Assembly (NCBI GenBank): GCA_964617105.1
Contig: CAZTWC010000002.1
Coordinates: 13,138-57,349, forward strand
Direction of reading: 5' to 3'
Length of the DNA stretch: 44,212 nt
Source of the DNA: CAZTWC01 sp964617105 [NCBI: uncultured Myxococcia bacterium]
GTDB taxonomy: Bacteria > CAZTWC01
The translations under genes and the position numbers were made by a program. This document shows, in pieces, positions 16,890 to 25,708 of the stretch. The notes under the pieces were generated by a model. That model did not search any database, was not told the origin of the DNA, and saw only the letters and a program-made list of their open reading frames with translations. How positions within the stretch are numbered: position 1 is the first letter of the stretch; the number at the start of each line of letters is the position of its first letter.

Positions 16890-17472
16890 ACAAATTTGTC
16901 AAGAGCAAAAAATATTCTTTGACAAATACGCAGTAGATCAATTTATCGAATATAAAAATCAATTAAAAAAGTGGAATAAAATCCACAATATAATCAGATT
17001 AGCCAATGATGAGCAGTTGATTAGTAGAGATTTTTGTGATTCAATAATATTGAAAAAGATAATTAACAAAGGAGAGAAAGTTGCGGATATTGGCAGCGGC
17101 GCTGGAATACCAGGTTTAATATTAGCCATATTTGAAAGAGATATAGAGGTGGATTTAATTGAGAGTAAAAGAAAGAAGAGTAACTTTCTAAAAGAGGTCA
17201 AAAGAGTTCTTAATTTAGATAACGTAAAAATAATAGATCAATACTTGAACAAAAACAGCAAATTAGATGATTATGACACGGTTATTTCCCGAGCGGCTAT
17301 GAAGTTTGATAAATATTTAGACGTTGCCAAGAAATTAATTAAATCAGATGGAAAAATAATTTATTATTCCAATGATTTAAACCCAATGAACCGTAAGGGG
17401 GCCGAAAAGATTATTTCCTATCAAAATAGATTTATAATAGTATACAAACCAAAAACAAATAATCGTTGTTGA
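16864..17472 (+). CDS. rsmG: 16S rRNA (guanine-N7)-methyltransferase RsmG (GidB)
   Basis: 202-residue Rossmann methyltransferase that methylates a guanine in the 530 loop of 16S rRNA. SAM motif V-A-D-I-G-S-G-A-G-I-P-G-L (about 75-87) and I-S-R-A-A (about 142-146) are typical. The ATG at 16864 lies inside the end of mnmG. Its TGA stop is overlapped by the -35 box of the parA promoter. Confidence 0.94.
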   Translation: MTKLIKIIEQICQEQKIFFDKYAVDQFIEYKNQLKKWNKIHNIIRLANDEQLISRDFCDSIILKKIINKGEKVADIGSGAGIPGLILAIFERDIEVDLIESKRKKSNFLKEVKRVLNLDNVKIIDQYLNKNSKLDDYDTVISRAAMKFDKYLDVAKKLIKSDGKIIYYSNDLNPMNRKGAEKIISYQNRFIIVYKPKTNNRC

Positions 17473-17496
17473 CAATAGTTTAAAAACCAGGATAAT
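17469..17496 (+). promoter_or_regulatory. Strong promoter for parAB
   Basis: TTGACA (17469-17474) is followed after 16 bp by GATAAT (17491-17496), five of six matches to TATAAT. The -35 overlaps the rsmG stop codon. Transcription would start near 17503, leaving a ~30-nt leader that contains the parS palindrome. Confidence 0.6.
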
Positions 17497-17515
17497 TGAT
17501 GTCAATATTATTAAT

Positions 17516-17531
17516 TGTTTCACGTGAAACA
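17516..17531. promoter_or_regulatory. parS centromere site (perfect 16-bp palindrome)
   Basis: TGTTTCACGTGAAACA is identical to the consensus bacterial parS bound by ParB. It is a perfect palindrome ending 2 bp before the parA ATG, in the place where a ribosome-binding site would normally be. parS sites cluster near oriC, in agreement with the gene layout. ParB nucleation here probably also affects parAB expression. Confidence 0.95.
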
Positions 17532-17533
17532 TT

Positions 17534-18310
17534 ATGGCAAAAATAATAAGCATTGCAAATCAAAAAGGGGGAGTCGGAAAAACGACTACCGCCTTAAATT
17601 TATCAGCATCCTTAGCGGTGGCTGAAAAAAAAGTGTTACTGGTTGACCTTGATCCTCAGGGTAACTCCAGTAGTGGATTAGGGATAAATAACAAAGATCT
17701 ATCGGGTAGCATCTACGAATCAATAATAGGAAATAGAAAAATTCAAGATGTGATAGTAAAAACAGAAATACCCTATCTTGAAATTGTCCCATCGAATAAC
17801 CATCTAGCTGGTGCTGAAATTGAACTTGTAGGCCAATATTCACGAGAGTATAAACTTAAAAAGATTTTGGCTGCTATTTCGTCTAATTATGATTTTATAA
17901 TGATCGACTGTCCTCCATCATTAGGGTTATTAACCATTAATGGTCTTGCTGCTGCCAATTCTATTATTATTCCATTGCAATGTGAATTTTATGCTCTAGA
18001 GGGACTAAGCAACTTATTTAACACTATTGAATTGGTTAAAGAAAACCTCAATAATAAACTATATGTTGAGGGAATATTATTAACCATGTTGGACAAAAGA
18101 AATAATATTTGTAAACAGGTGGCAAAAGAAGTAAATGAATTTTTTGCTCAACAAGTAAACGTGTTTAAGACAGTAATTCCCAGGAATGTTAAACTGAGTG
18201 AAAGTCCAAGTTTTGGTAAACCAATAATTTTATATGACGTTAATTCTATAGGTTGTAAATGTTATTTGGAATTTGCCAAAGAGTTACTTGAAAAACTGGG
18301 TGAGGTTTAA
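17534..18310 (+). CDS. parA: Chromosome partitioning ATPase ParA (Soj)
   Basis: 258-residue deviant Walker-A ATPase driving origin segregation with ParB. It starts [19 protein letters not shown], with the deviant P-loop at about residues 10-18, then [10 protein letters not shown] and D-C-P-P-S-L-G. The start is fixed by homology, but no Shine-Dalgarno is present because parS occupies that position. Followed after 3 bp by parB. Confidence 0.97.
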   Translation: MAKIISIANQKGGVGKTTTALNLSASLAVAEKKVLLVDLDPQGNSSSGLGINNKDLSGSIYESIIGNRKIQDVIVKTEIPYLEIVPSNNHLAGAEIELVGQYSREYKLKKILAAISSNYDFIMIDCPPSLGLLTINGLAAANSIIIPLQCEFYALEGLSNLFNTIELVKENLNNKLYVEGILLTMLDKRNNICKQVAKEVNEFFAQQVNVFKTVIPRNVKLSESPSFGKPIILYDVNSIGCKCYLEFAKELLEKLGEV

Positions 18311-18313
18311 GAT

Positions 18314-19237
18314 ATGAAAAAAAAAGTATTAGGAAAAGGGTTGGGAGCATTGTTTCCAGAAAAAAAAGAGATTTCTCTTAATGATGAAGATTTCAAAGAT
18401 GAAAATCTTAAAGAAGTAAATATTGAAGATATTGAGATAAATATATCCCAACCAAGGAAACTATTTGATCCGCAAAAACTAGAGGAATTGAAAAATTCTA
18501 TTGAAAATTATGGAGTACTACAACCAATAATTGTCAGGTATAATCCGGAGAGTGAAAAATACCTTATTATTGCTGGAGAACGGCGATATAGAGCTGCCAA
18601 ACTTTGCGGGTACCAAACCATTCCGGCGTTGGTTAAGAAGGATGAGGAAAAAAGGGATTACCAAATATCCCTGATAGAAAACATTCAGAGAGAAGATCTC
18701 AATCCTATTGAGAAGGCCAAAGCCTACGAAAAATTAATTCAAATAAACGAATATTCCCAAGAAGAAGTTTCTCTTCAATTGGGAATAAATAGAAGTACTA
18801 TTGCAAACAGTATAAGGTTGTTAAAATTACCAGACAAGATTAAAACCTATATTTGTGAAGGTAAAATAACTTCGGGACATGCCAGGGCAATTCTGGCTGT
18901 GGTAGAAGAAGATGGTCAAATAAAACTGGCCGACAAAATAATATCTGAAGAACTTAGTGTAAGACAAGCAGAAAAGTTATCAGGTGAAAATAATAAAAAG
19001 AGAAATAAAAAGAGCACCAAAAACGATAGGTTGCTAATGGTAAAAAAAGAGCATATTACTCAGATGTGCAGACTGCTTGAGAAAAAGTTTGACACTAAAG
19101 TAAAAATCAAAATAAAAGAAAACAAAAAAGGGACTAAGGGAAAAATTGAAATTGAATATTATTCTCCAGACGATTTTGGTAGAATTGTTACCAGGATTGT
19201 ACCAGAAATTGAATTTAGAAAAAATATCGGGGATTAA
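18314..19237 (+). CDS. parB: Chromosome partitioning protein ParB (Spo0J)
   Basis: 307-residue CTP-dependent clamp that loads at parS. The N-terminal Arg/Lys motif K-G-L-G-A-L-F, the CTP-binding G-E-R-R-Y-R-A (about 94-100) and E-N-I-Q-R-E-D-L-N-P are present, then a helix-turn-helix that reads parS (S-Q-E-E-V-S-L-Q-L-G-I-N-R-S-T-I-A-N) and a Lys-rich C-terminal dimerisation domain. It is encoded next to its binding site. Confidence 0.97.
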   Translation: MKKKVLGKGLGALFPEKKEISLNDEDFKDENLKEVNIEDIEINISQPRKLFDPQKLEELKNSIENYGVLQPIIVRYNPESEKYLIIAGERRYRAAKLCGYQTIPALVKKDEEKRDYQISLIENIQREDLNPIEKAKAYEKLIQINEYSQEEVSLQLGINRSTIANSIRLLKLPDKIKTYICEGKITSGHARAILAVVEEDGQIKLADKIISEELSVRQAEKLSGENNKKRNKKSTKNDRLLMVKKEHITQMCRLLEKKFDTKVKIKIKENKKGTKGKIEIEYYSPDDFGRIVTRIVPEIEFRKNIGD

Positions 19238-19326
19238 TCGAAGGCGTTTAATGCCTGGAGTAATGTGATAGCGTATATTTTTTAGCCAGATGGCTGAACT
19301 TATTGATTGATTGTTGGTGAAAAAAG

Positions 19327-19722
19327 ATGCGTAAAAGAGATGATGAAATGGTTTTGGATAATTCGGACGAGATTAATGCTTTGCTTGGCAAAGGGTGCGA
19401 ATTTCAAGGAAAACTTACTTTTAAAGGTACTGTAAGAGTTGAGGGAAAATTTAAAGGGGAGATAAAAACAAAAAGTAACCTGGTAGTGGGAGAAAATGCC
19501 CAGATAGATGGTGATTTAAATGTTGGTAGTATATTAATATTCGGAAACGTCACGGGGAATATCAGAGCTAATGATTATATTGTTATAAATCCAGGAGCCA
19601 GTGTGGAAGCTAACATTATTACCAAATCATTGGAGATAAAAAAAGGCGCAATTTTTGAAGGAAACTGTATGATGAACGATATAGTTGATTTCGACACACA
19701 AGCGAGACTGGATGAAATATAA
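19327..19722 (+). CDS. Bactofilin family cytoskeletal protein
   Basis: 131-residue protein with the bactofilin (DUF583) beta-helix core at about 18-110, recognisable by repeated V-x-V-x-G-x-x-x-G-x-I and G-x-x-x-G-(N/D)-(I/V) turns (V-R-V-E-G-K-F-K-G-E-I; I-D-G-D-L-N-V-G-S-I-L-I-F-G-N-V-T-G-N-I). Bactofilins polymerise without nucleotide and shape cells, and in some bacteria interact with ParAB, which fits this position after parB. A second start (M8) is possible. Located 12 bp before recA. Confidence 0.88.
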   Translation: MRKRDDEMVLDNSDEINALLGKGCEFQGKLTFKGTVRVEGKFKGEIKTKSNLVVGENAQIDGDLNVGSILIFGNVTGNIRANDYIVINPGASVEANIITKSLEIKKGAIFEGNCMMNDIVDFDTQARLDEI

Positions 19723-19733
19723 AGGGGTAAAAG

Positions 19734-20759
19734 ATGACCAATAAAAAAGATAAAAGTATTGAAAATCGAGAAAAAAAATTAGAGATCACAGTTGCTAATA
19801 TTGAAAGATCTTTTGGTAAAGGCGCGATAATGAGATTGGGAAAAAATGGCACAGATGCCATAAAAGTGCCTGTAATATCAACAGGATCGGTTGGATTGGA
19901 TCTCGCCCTGGGGGTTGGAGGAATTCCTAAAGGAAGGATTATAGAGATATTTGGACCGGAGTCATCGGGAAAAACTACCTTGAGTCTACATTTAATTGCC
20001 GAGGTTAACAAGGCGGGAGGAGTAGCCGCATTTATAGATGCTGAACATGCCCTTGACGCTGGATATGCCAAAAATATAGGTGTAAATGTTAATGATTTGC
20101 TGGTTTCACAACCCGATTACGGTGAGCAAGCCCTTGAAATTGCAGATACTTTAGTAAAATCAGGAGCGATAGATATAATAGTTGTTGATTCAGTAGCAGC
20201 CTTGACTCCCAGGGCTGAATTGGATGGTGACATGGGAGATTCTCACATGGGATTGCAAGCCAGATTAATGAGTCAAGCGATGAGAAAATTAACCGGCTCA
20301 ACCTATAAATCGCAAACTACAGTGGTTTTTATTAATCAAATTAGGATGAAAATTGGAGTAATGTTCGGCAGTCCAGAAACTACAACAGGTGGAAATGCGT
20401 TGAAATTTTATTCTTCTGTGCGGATGGATATCAGGCGAATCGGACAGTTAAAAATTGGTGATAATAAAGTGGGCAACAGAACCAAAGTTAAAGTAGTTAA
20501 AAATAAACTGGCGCCTCCTTTTAGGGAGGTTGAATTTGATATCATCTATGGTCAAGGAATATCAAAAGAGGGTGAATTGCTGGACATGGGAGTTCATTAC
20601 GGAATTATAGATAAAACCGGTTCATGGTTTGGTTACAAAAATCAGAGGTTAGGGCAGGGTAGAGAGAATTGCCGTGAATTTCTAAGAACTAACAAAGATT
20701 TGGCCGAAGAGATAACCCAAGCAATCTTTCAGCATCTTTCAGCCCCCAAGACGAGTTAA
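19734..20759 (+). CDS. recA: Recombinase RecA
   Basis: 341-residue strand-exchange protein of homologous recombination and the SOS response. Walker A is [10 protein letters not shown] near residue 70. A-L-K-F-Y-S-S-V-R and the core A-E-H-A-L-D and S-V-A-A-L-T-P are intact. ATG at 19734 follows AAGGGG. It closes the rightward origin-proximal series and converges on the DUF1284 gene, with only 6 bp between the stop codons. Confidence 0.98.
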   Translation: MTNKKDKSIENREKKLEITVANIERSFGKGAIMRLGKNGTDAIKVPVISTGSVGLDLALGVGGIPKGRIIEIFGPESSGKTTLSLHLIAEVNKAGGVAAFIDAEHALDAGYAKNIGVNVNDLLVSQPDYGEQALEIADTLVKSGAIDIIVVDSVAALTPRAELDGDMGDSHMGLQARLMSQAMRKLTGSTYKSQTTVVFINQIRMKIGVMFGSPETTTGGNALKFYSSVRMDIRRIGQLKIGDNKVGNRTKVKVVKNKLAPPFREVEFDIIYGQGISKEGELLDMGVHYGIIDKTGSWFGYKNQRLGQGRENCREFLRTNKDLAEEITQAIFQHLSAPKTS

Positions 20760-20765
20760 TGAATG

Positions 20766-21197
20766 TTAACACTCGTGGGTATCTCCCTGAAAATTTAAAA
20801 GTTTAGATTTTTTCTGGTTGACATTACAAACATTTTTCCATTGGCAGAGGCCACAAATATTTTTCGTAACATCTCTTTGAGAAAGTTTTTGTTTTAAAAT
20901 TAAAAAAATTTGGCTGGCAGGAAATTTATTTCCTGCGGCAATATTAATTAAAGACAACACCTGGTGATCCATTTGCAAAACATTTTTTTCAGATGAGTTA
21001 TCCCTAAGGCAAATGTTATTTTGGAGATGAGGACAAAAAGCGCATATATCGTCACAGCCAACTTTAATGGTTATCTGTATATCTGGATTATTGAGTATAG
21101 CGTTAAAAATAGACAGTAAATTGTCAACAAAGGGCTGGCTGTATCCATAGCCTTGAAAGCCAAGTAAACATAAAAGATGATGAGGACGAAGGTTCAT
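20766..21197 (-). CDS. DUF1284 family Cys-rich protein
   Basis: 143 residues from ATG 21195-21197. The N-terminus L-R-P-H-H-L-L-C-L-L-G-F-Q-G-Y-G-Y-S is the DUF1284 signature. Cysteines follow in pairs (C-D-D-I-C-A-F-C-P, and C-G-L-C-x-W-x-x-V-C near the end), a pattern that could hold an Fe-S cluster or zinc; the function is unknown. A start 13 codons upstream would overlap the response-regulator gene and precedes the conserved region, so I rejected it. It is the last gene of the leftward kinase-regulator operon, 7 bp after the regulator stop. Confidence 0.8.
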   Translation of the reverse strand: MNLRPHHLLCLLGFQGYGYSQPFVDNLLSIFNAILNNPDIQITIKVGCDDICAFCPHLQNNICLRDNSSEKNVLQMDHQVLSLINIAAGNKFPASQIFLILKQKLSQRDVTKNICGLCQWKNVCNVNQKKSKLLNFQGDTHEC

Positions 21198-21204
21198 AAG
21201 AATT

Positions 21205-21987
21205 TTATTCTGATAACTCCAGGTTATCAACTTCAAATTCTATGTTGGTGGGATCTATTTTAAACAGCCAGCCCTTATTTTGGGGGCTTTCCAATAGTAA
21301 ATTGATATCTTGCAATATCTCTTCATTATTCTTAATAATTCTACCGCTTAATGGGCATCCAATGGAGTGAATATGACCATCGGCGGCAGAAACTTTGGCG
21401 CATATTTCTCCCTGTTTGATATCATCCTTTACAGTAGGGAGTTCAATATTCACTATTTTGCCGACCTGGTTAATAAAATTGGGATCAGCACCAATTATTA
21501 CGCAGCCATCAGCACATATTTTGGCCCAAGAATGATTGGGCATTTTAAATAATTTTCCCGGTTCAATTCTTTTATCATCACCTGGGCTAAACATATCCGA
21601 CTCCCGGGCATAATCGGCAGGCTCTCTGAAGGCTCTGATCACTACGCTGCGCAATTCTTCTTTGGTGAAGGGTTTGGCAATAAAATCATAGGCACCCTTG
21701 CGAAGGGCCTTCATGGCGGTCGCCATGGTAGCGTAACCAGTTATCATTATGACTTTGATACTGCTTTTTTTCTCCTTAATCACTGATAACAGGTCGAGAC
21801 CATTCATGCCAGGCATCATAATATCGGAGATAACCAGATGGTAGTTATTGTTATCCAGTAGTTTTATGGCTTCATCGGCTGAAGAAGCGGCGTCGACAAG
21901 ATAATCATCCTTTTTAAAAATTCTCTTGATACTGGCTAAGACCACTGGTTCATCGTCTACCAGCAAAATATTATTAGTTTTGTCCAT
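21205..21987 (-). CDS. Response regulator with receiver and GcvH-like domains
   Basis: 260 residues from ATG 21985-21987, chosen because GGAG lies 6 nt upstream (ATG 21997-21999 is also in frame). The receiver (about 5-118) has the acidic pair D-D-E, phospho-acceptor D55 in V-I-S-D-I-M-M-P-G and K105 in I-A-K-P-F. Residues ~145-250 resemble the glycine-cleavage H protein: H-S-W-A-K, a V-G-x-I-V-x-I-E-L-P strand, P-L-S-G-R-I-I-K-N-N-E and G-W-L-F-K-I. The H-protein lipoyl-lysine motif E-S-V-K is absent; the aligned position is Gly/His, so lipoylation is unlikely. No DNA-binding domain is visible. The partner is the adjacent upstream histidine kinase. Confidence 0.85.
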   Translation of the reverse strand: MDKTNNILLVDDEPVVLASIKRIFKKDDYLVDAASSADEAIKLLDNNNYHLVISDIMMPGMNGLDLLSVIKEKKSSIKVIMITGYATMATAMKALRKGAYDFIAKPFTKEELRSVVIRAFREPADYARESDMFSPGDDKRIEPGKLFKMPNHSWAKICADGCVIIGADPNFINQVGKIVNIELPTVKDDIKQGEICAKVSAADGHIHSIGCPLSGRIIKNNEEILQDINLLLESPQNKGWLFKIDPTNIEFEVDNLELSE

Positions 21988-21998
21988 TTTGATCTCCA

Positions 21999-23546
21999 TT
22001 AAAAGTTGTTTATAGGCAAAATGAAGTTAGTTTTGGTTCTGCGTACTGTATCGGGGATGGGTAAAAAAATTTTAAAAATAGCCCCTTGTCCAGGGATTGA
22101 TTCAACCTCCATCTGCCCATCGTGCTGCTCCACAATTCCCCAACTTACCGCCAGGCCCAATCCGCTATTATTTTTCCCGCCTTTGGTAGAATAAAAGGGT
22201 TCAAATATATGCTCAAGATGTTCCGGTGGGATACCAGAACCAGAATCTCCAATAGATATCAATACCTTGTATTCATTCCAAAGGGTTTTGGTGGTAATAG
22301 TAATTACGCCGCCTTCAGGCATAGCCTCAGAGGCGTTGAGAAATAAGTTTAGAAACACCTGCTGTAATTGTCCCGGATCTGCATAGACGCCCGGCATATT
22401 GGCATCGTAATTTTGATTCAGTTTTATATTGAGGAATGAGGCTTGCTTTTTAATCAGTTGTTGGACCATTTCCAGCACTCTATTAACTTGGACCTCTTCA
22501 AAATGGGGTTTTTCTTGACGGGAAAAGTCGAGCAGGGTGCGGACAATATTGCGGCAGCGTAAAGTTTCTCTTACAATCAACTGGTAATCGTCCCGCTTTG
22601 GGTCATGATCATCGGCCTCTTCCAATAGATCTTCGCCAAAGGTCAAAATGCCGGTTAAAGGGTTGTTGAGTTCATGGGCAACATTGGCGGCCAATTTGCC
22701 GGTAGAAGCCAATTTTTCCGAAATTATTAATTGCTTTCCGGTGTCCTTTAGTTTGTCCTGCATTTGGTTAAAGGCTTTGGCTACTTTGCCAATTTCACCG
22801 GCGCCCGGTTTGATCACCGCATTCAGGTTACCATCAGTAATTAAATTAATACCCCGGAGCAACTCTTTTATTGGTACCCCCACCAGCCGGTTGGTCAAAA
22901 AATAGGAGAGGATGAAAGAGATTAAAGCCAACAGGGTAATAGTTAAGATCATCATATATTGCCATTTGGCGATTTTAATATCCAGGGACTGGTAGGAGAT
23001 TTGGATGTTCATAACTCCTAATACGGATTGATTTTTATTATGGACATGGCAGGAAGCGGTGTAGCAACTGGGCTGGTTATAAATGGGCAAAATGGCGAAT
23101 AACTGATGTTCTGAATCAGCAAATTTAATCACCGCTTTTTTAGGCATGGGTTTTAATAGTTTGTTCTGGTCCTGATGGCAGATGCTGCACTTAATGTCCT
23201 TGAGATAGGGGGAGTTGGCAGCGGGGTTATTAGCAGCGGGAATTTTTGTGGTGGAATGGTTGAAATAAGTGAGTTTTTGAATCTCTTTTTTAGTTAATAG
23301 TGATAGGAGAGAGGAGCGAATATTTTTACCCTCTCCGTGAAGCATATTGGAGTTGATCAATTGAGCGATGATCCAGGTAAGGCGCTGGGTGTTGCGCATA
23401 ACTTCTTCCATGGCCACCTGGCGATGGGTAATCAAGTTGATGGCAGTAAAAATACTCATGGGCACAATTAAAAAGATTGCCACAGTAATCCCTACTCTAA
23501 AGGCGATGGATGACTGCTTTAATTTGCGTATAAAGTTTTGCTTCAT
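21999..23546 (-). CDS. Membrane sensor histidine kinase with periplasmic haem-type motifs
   Basis: 515 residues from ATG 23544-23546. Transmembrane segments at about 16-40 and 195-220 enclose a ~155-residue periplasmic domain with a canonical c-type haem motif C-S-I-C-H (about 120-124) and a second C-Y-T-A-S-C-H (about 161-167). A HAMP-like linker follows, then HisKA with H291 in A-H-E-L-N-N-P and a HATPase domain (D-S-G-S-G-I-P, G-L-G-L-A-V-S). It probably senses redox state or a haem ligand and phosphorylates the adjacent regulator. Stop TAA overlaps the first ATG of that regulator. Confidence 0.9.
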   Translation of the reverse strand: MKQNFIRKLKQSSIAFRVGITVAIFLIVPMSIFTAINLITHRQVAMEEVMRNTQRLTWIIAQLINSNMLHGEGKNIRSSLLSLLTKKEIQKLTYFNHSTTKIPAANNPAANSPYLKDIKCSICHQDQNKLLKPMPKKAVIKFADSEHQLFAILPIYNQPSCYTASCHVHNKNQSVLGVMNIQISYQSLDIKIAKWQYMMILTITLLALISFILSYFLTNRLVGVPIKELLRGINLITDGNLNAVIKPGAGEIGKVAKAFNQMQDKLKDTGKQLIISEKLASTGKLAANVAHELNNPLTGILTFGEDLLEEADDHDPKRDDYQLIVRETLRCRNIVRTLLDFSRQEKPHFEEVQVNRVLEMVQQLIKKQASFLNIKLNQNYDANMPGVYADPGQLQQVFLNLFLNASEAMPEGGVITITTKTLWNEYKVLISIGDSGSGIPPEHLEHIFEPFYSTKGGKNNSGLGLAVSWGIVEQHDGQMEVESIPGQGAIFKIFLPIPDTVRRTKTNFILPINNF

Positions 23547-23561
23547 GCTCAAAACCAATAT

Positions 23562-24536
23562 CTATTTCGGCAAATCAGCCAGGGCAAGTTTATAGTCGGC
23601 GATTAAATCATCCATCTGTTCGTAAAACAGGGTGGTGTTTACATTGAAATGCAAGAGGATATGGCTAAGGGTATGAGGAATATAGGGGAAGAGTTTTTTT
23701 AAATTGATAATCCGGTAATTGTAAAAGGCTGAAGCATCTTCATTGGTAAGGCTGTTGATGATTTTATCAGAAAATTCACCTGATTTTTTAACGCCGTGAA
23801 AAGTTTTCAACCCTTTGCCGGTGCAAAAACTCAATACATTACCCAGGCTCCAGATATCAAAATCGCTATAGTGTTGGGTTAAGTCAAAGTCGATCCAGCG
23901 GTAAAGACCGGTTTTCGCCTCAATCAGGATATGGTCGTTGCGGATATCACCATGACACAGCCCCTGGTTATGGAGTTCTTTGATAGCCTCAAGGCAGGTG
24001 AGCAGTTTTTTAAAAATTTTTGGAAATACTGTATGAAAGTACTCTTCATGGTCCATTTTCAGGTCAAATATATGGTGGTAAAGGGAAAGACCCTTTATAA
24101 AATCGATGATTCTAACCGGATTGTCCTTTGGATCATATAGAGTGTACCCTTGCATGAAGCGCTGGTCGCCATCGATATTGTCTAGTACAGCGCTCTCTTT
24201 TTGGGGGTCACGGTAACAGCGGATTCTCAGCGGTCCTATTCTGGCGATAAATTCTTCATTAAAGACCAGTTTAATAATTTTGGTTTGGCCGTTTTTCAAG
24301 TCAATACATTTTTTTACCCAATATTTGGGTTCATCCAGTCCAAAACGGGCTTCCCGCAGATCACCCAGAACAAAAAAATCTTGGTCTTCTAGTCTCAACA
24401 CCTGCCCGTGGTAAATGTCCATAAACTCAGTGGTATCTTGAACCACTTCAATCGGACCTCTAATAATTTTCTCGGTCCAGGTTTCGATTTTTTCCTTTAA
24501 TAGAGGAGAGTTGTCTTTTATTGGTATTGCACGCAT
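23562..24536 (-). CDS. Protein-kinase-like phosphotransferase
   Basis: 324 residues. A catalytic-loop-like H-G-D-I-R-N-D-H (195-202) and D-F-D (216-218, in place of D-F-G) identify a protein-kinase-like fold; K89 in I-I-K-L-V may be the ATP-binding lysine. The Asn expected five residues after the catalytic Asp is His, so it belongs to a divergent kinase or aminoglycoside-kinase-like family, and activity is uncertain. The first ~100 residues show no recognised domain. It is the first gene of a leftward operon with the haem-type histidine kinase, the regulator and DUF1284. No membrane segment is seen. Confidence 0.7.
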   Translation of the reverse strand: MRAIPIKDNSPLLKEKIETWTEKIIRGPIEVVQDTTEFMDIYHGQVLRLEDQDFFVLGDLREARFGLDEPKYWVKKCIDLKNGQTKIIKLVFNEEFIARIGPLRIRCYRDPQKESAVLDNIDGDQRFMQGYTLYDPKDNPVRIIDFIKGLSLYHHIFDLKMDHEEYFHTVFPKIFKKLLTCLEAIKELHNQGLCHGDIRNDHILIEAKTGLYRWIDFDLTQHYSDFDIWSLGNVLSFCTGKGLKTFHGVKKSGEFSDKIINSLTNEDASAFYNYRIINLKKLFPYIPHTLSHILLHFNVNTTLFYEQMDDLIADYKLALADLPK

Positions 24537-24744
24537 ATATTTTATACTACCTCTTTTACCCTAATTTAATCAAGCTATAGATTTAAGAACGAAAAGAATA
24601 TTCGGGATTTCAATGCCGGGTTGATATAGTGTTGATCCGGGAATTAACTTGGCCAGATAAAGCTTGCTGGCTCCCCTAATTTACTATACTTTAATATAAG
24701 ATGCCTTGAAAAAATTATCCATCTTCTAAACAGGGAGGAAAATT

Positions 24745-25671
24745 ATGCCGGAAGATGTTAGAGAAGTGGTTATCATAGGTTCCGGGCCGGGTGGACATAC
24801 TGCCGCCATTTATTTGGCCAGAGGACAATTGAGTCCATTGGTTATAACCGGAGGACAGCCTGGCGGGCAGTTAACCACTACCTCAGAGGTAGAGAATTAT
24901 CCAGGTTTTCCAGAGGGTATAAATGGGATGGACCTGGTGGATAAGATGCAAAAACAGGCTAAAAAATTTGGCGCTGAATATATCTTGGATGAGGTAAAGC
25001 AAGTGGATTTAGGGCAAACTCCTTTCAAAGTGACTTGCGGAAGAGAGATAAAAACTAAAGCACTGATTGTATGCACTGGGTCTTCGCCTAACAAGTTGGG
25101 ATTGACTTCAGAGGAGAAGTTGTGGGGCCGGGGAGTTTCAGCCTGCGCTACCTGTGATGGCTTTTTTTACCGGGAAAAAGTGGTGGCAGTAGTTGGAGGT
25201 GGTGATGTGGCCATTGAAGAGGCCATGTTTTTAACCCAATTTGCCACCAAAGTTTATTTGATTCACCGCCGGGATGAGTTTAGGGCATCCCGGATTATGC
25301 AGGAAAAATTGCAGGAAAACACCAAGGTAGAGCCGGTTCTAAGCTTTGTTGTAGAGGATATTCTTGATCCTGACCAGGGTGAAGTTAAGGGATTATTAGT
25401 CAAAAACCTGAAAACCCAGGAGACTTCTAACCTTGATGTGGATGGGCTATTTGTGGCCATTGGCCATCGGCCTAATACCGGTTTTTTTCAAGGTCAATTG
25501 GAATTGGATAAAAAAGGGTATATTGTCACCAAACCAGGGGGATTTACCAACATTCCCGGGGTATTTGCTGCCGGTGATGTCCAGGATCCGGTTTATCAGC
25601 AGGCTATTACCGCAGCTGGCTCCGGTTGCCAGGCGGCATTGAATTGCGAGAAATATCTATTGAATTATTAG
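24745..25671 (+). CDS. trxB: Thioredoxin reductase
   Basis: 308-residue FAD/NAD(P)H disulfide reductase. FAD motif G-S-G-P-G-G-H-T-A-A (about 12-21), redox-active C-A-T-C (about 134-137), pyridine-nucleotide motif V-G-G-G-D-V-A-I-E-E-A and the C-terminal F-A-A-G-D-V-Q are all present. The residues after the second glycine motif (H-R-R-D-E-F-R-A) match NADPH-type TrxB. ATG follows an AGGGAGG ribosome-binding site. The 208-bp upstream gap shared with the divergent kinase gene shows no clear control element. Confidence 0.95.
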   Translation: MPEDVREVVIIGSGPGGHTAAIYLARGQLSPLVITGGQPGGQLTTTSEVENYPGFPEGINGMDLVDKMQKQAKKFGAEYILDEVKQVDLGQTPFKVTCGREIKTKALIVCTGSSPNKLGLTSEEKLWGRGVSACATCDGFFYREKVVAVVGGGDVAIEEAMFLTQFATKVYLIHRRDEFRASRIMQEKLQENTKVEPVLSFVVEDILDPDQGEVKGLLVKNLKTQETSNLDVDGLFVAIGHRPNTGFFQGQLELDKKGYIVTKPGGFTNIPGVFAAGDVQDPVYQQAITAAGSGCQAALNCEKYLLNY

Positions 25672-25708
25672 TGACTCTGGATGTGCGTTCTTGGATGAAA
25701 AGTAGAGA

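Noticed and set aside
20750-20785. Imperfect hairpin between the convergent recA and DUF1284 genes as a bidirectional terminator
   Set aside because: The arms need a bulge and contain mostly A/T, and no T-run follows on either strand.
24537-24744. Promoters or operators in the kinase-trxB divergent gap
   Set aside because: Several TTGxxx and TATAxx-like hexamers exist, but none has acceptable spacing and quality; I could not choose one.
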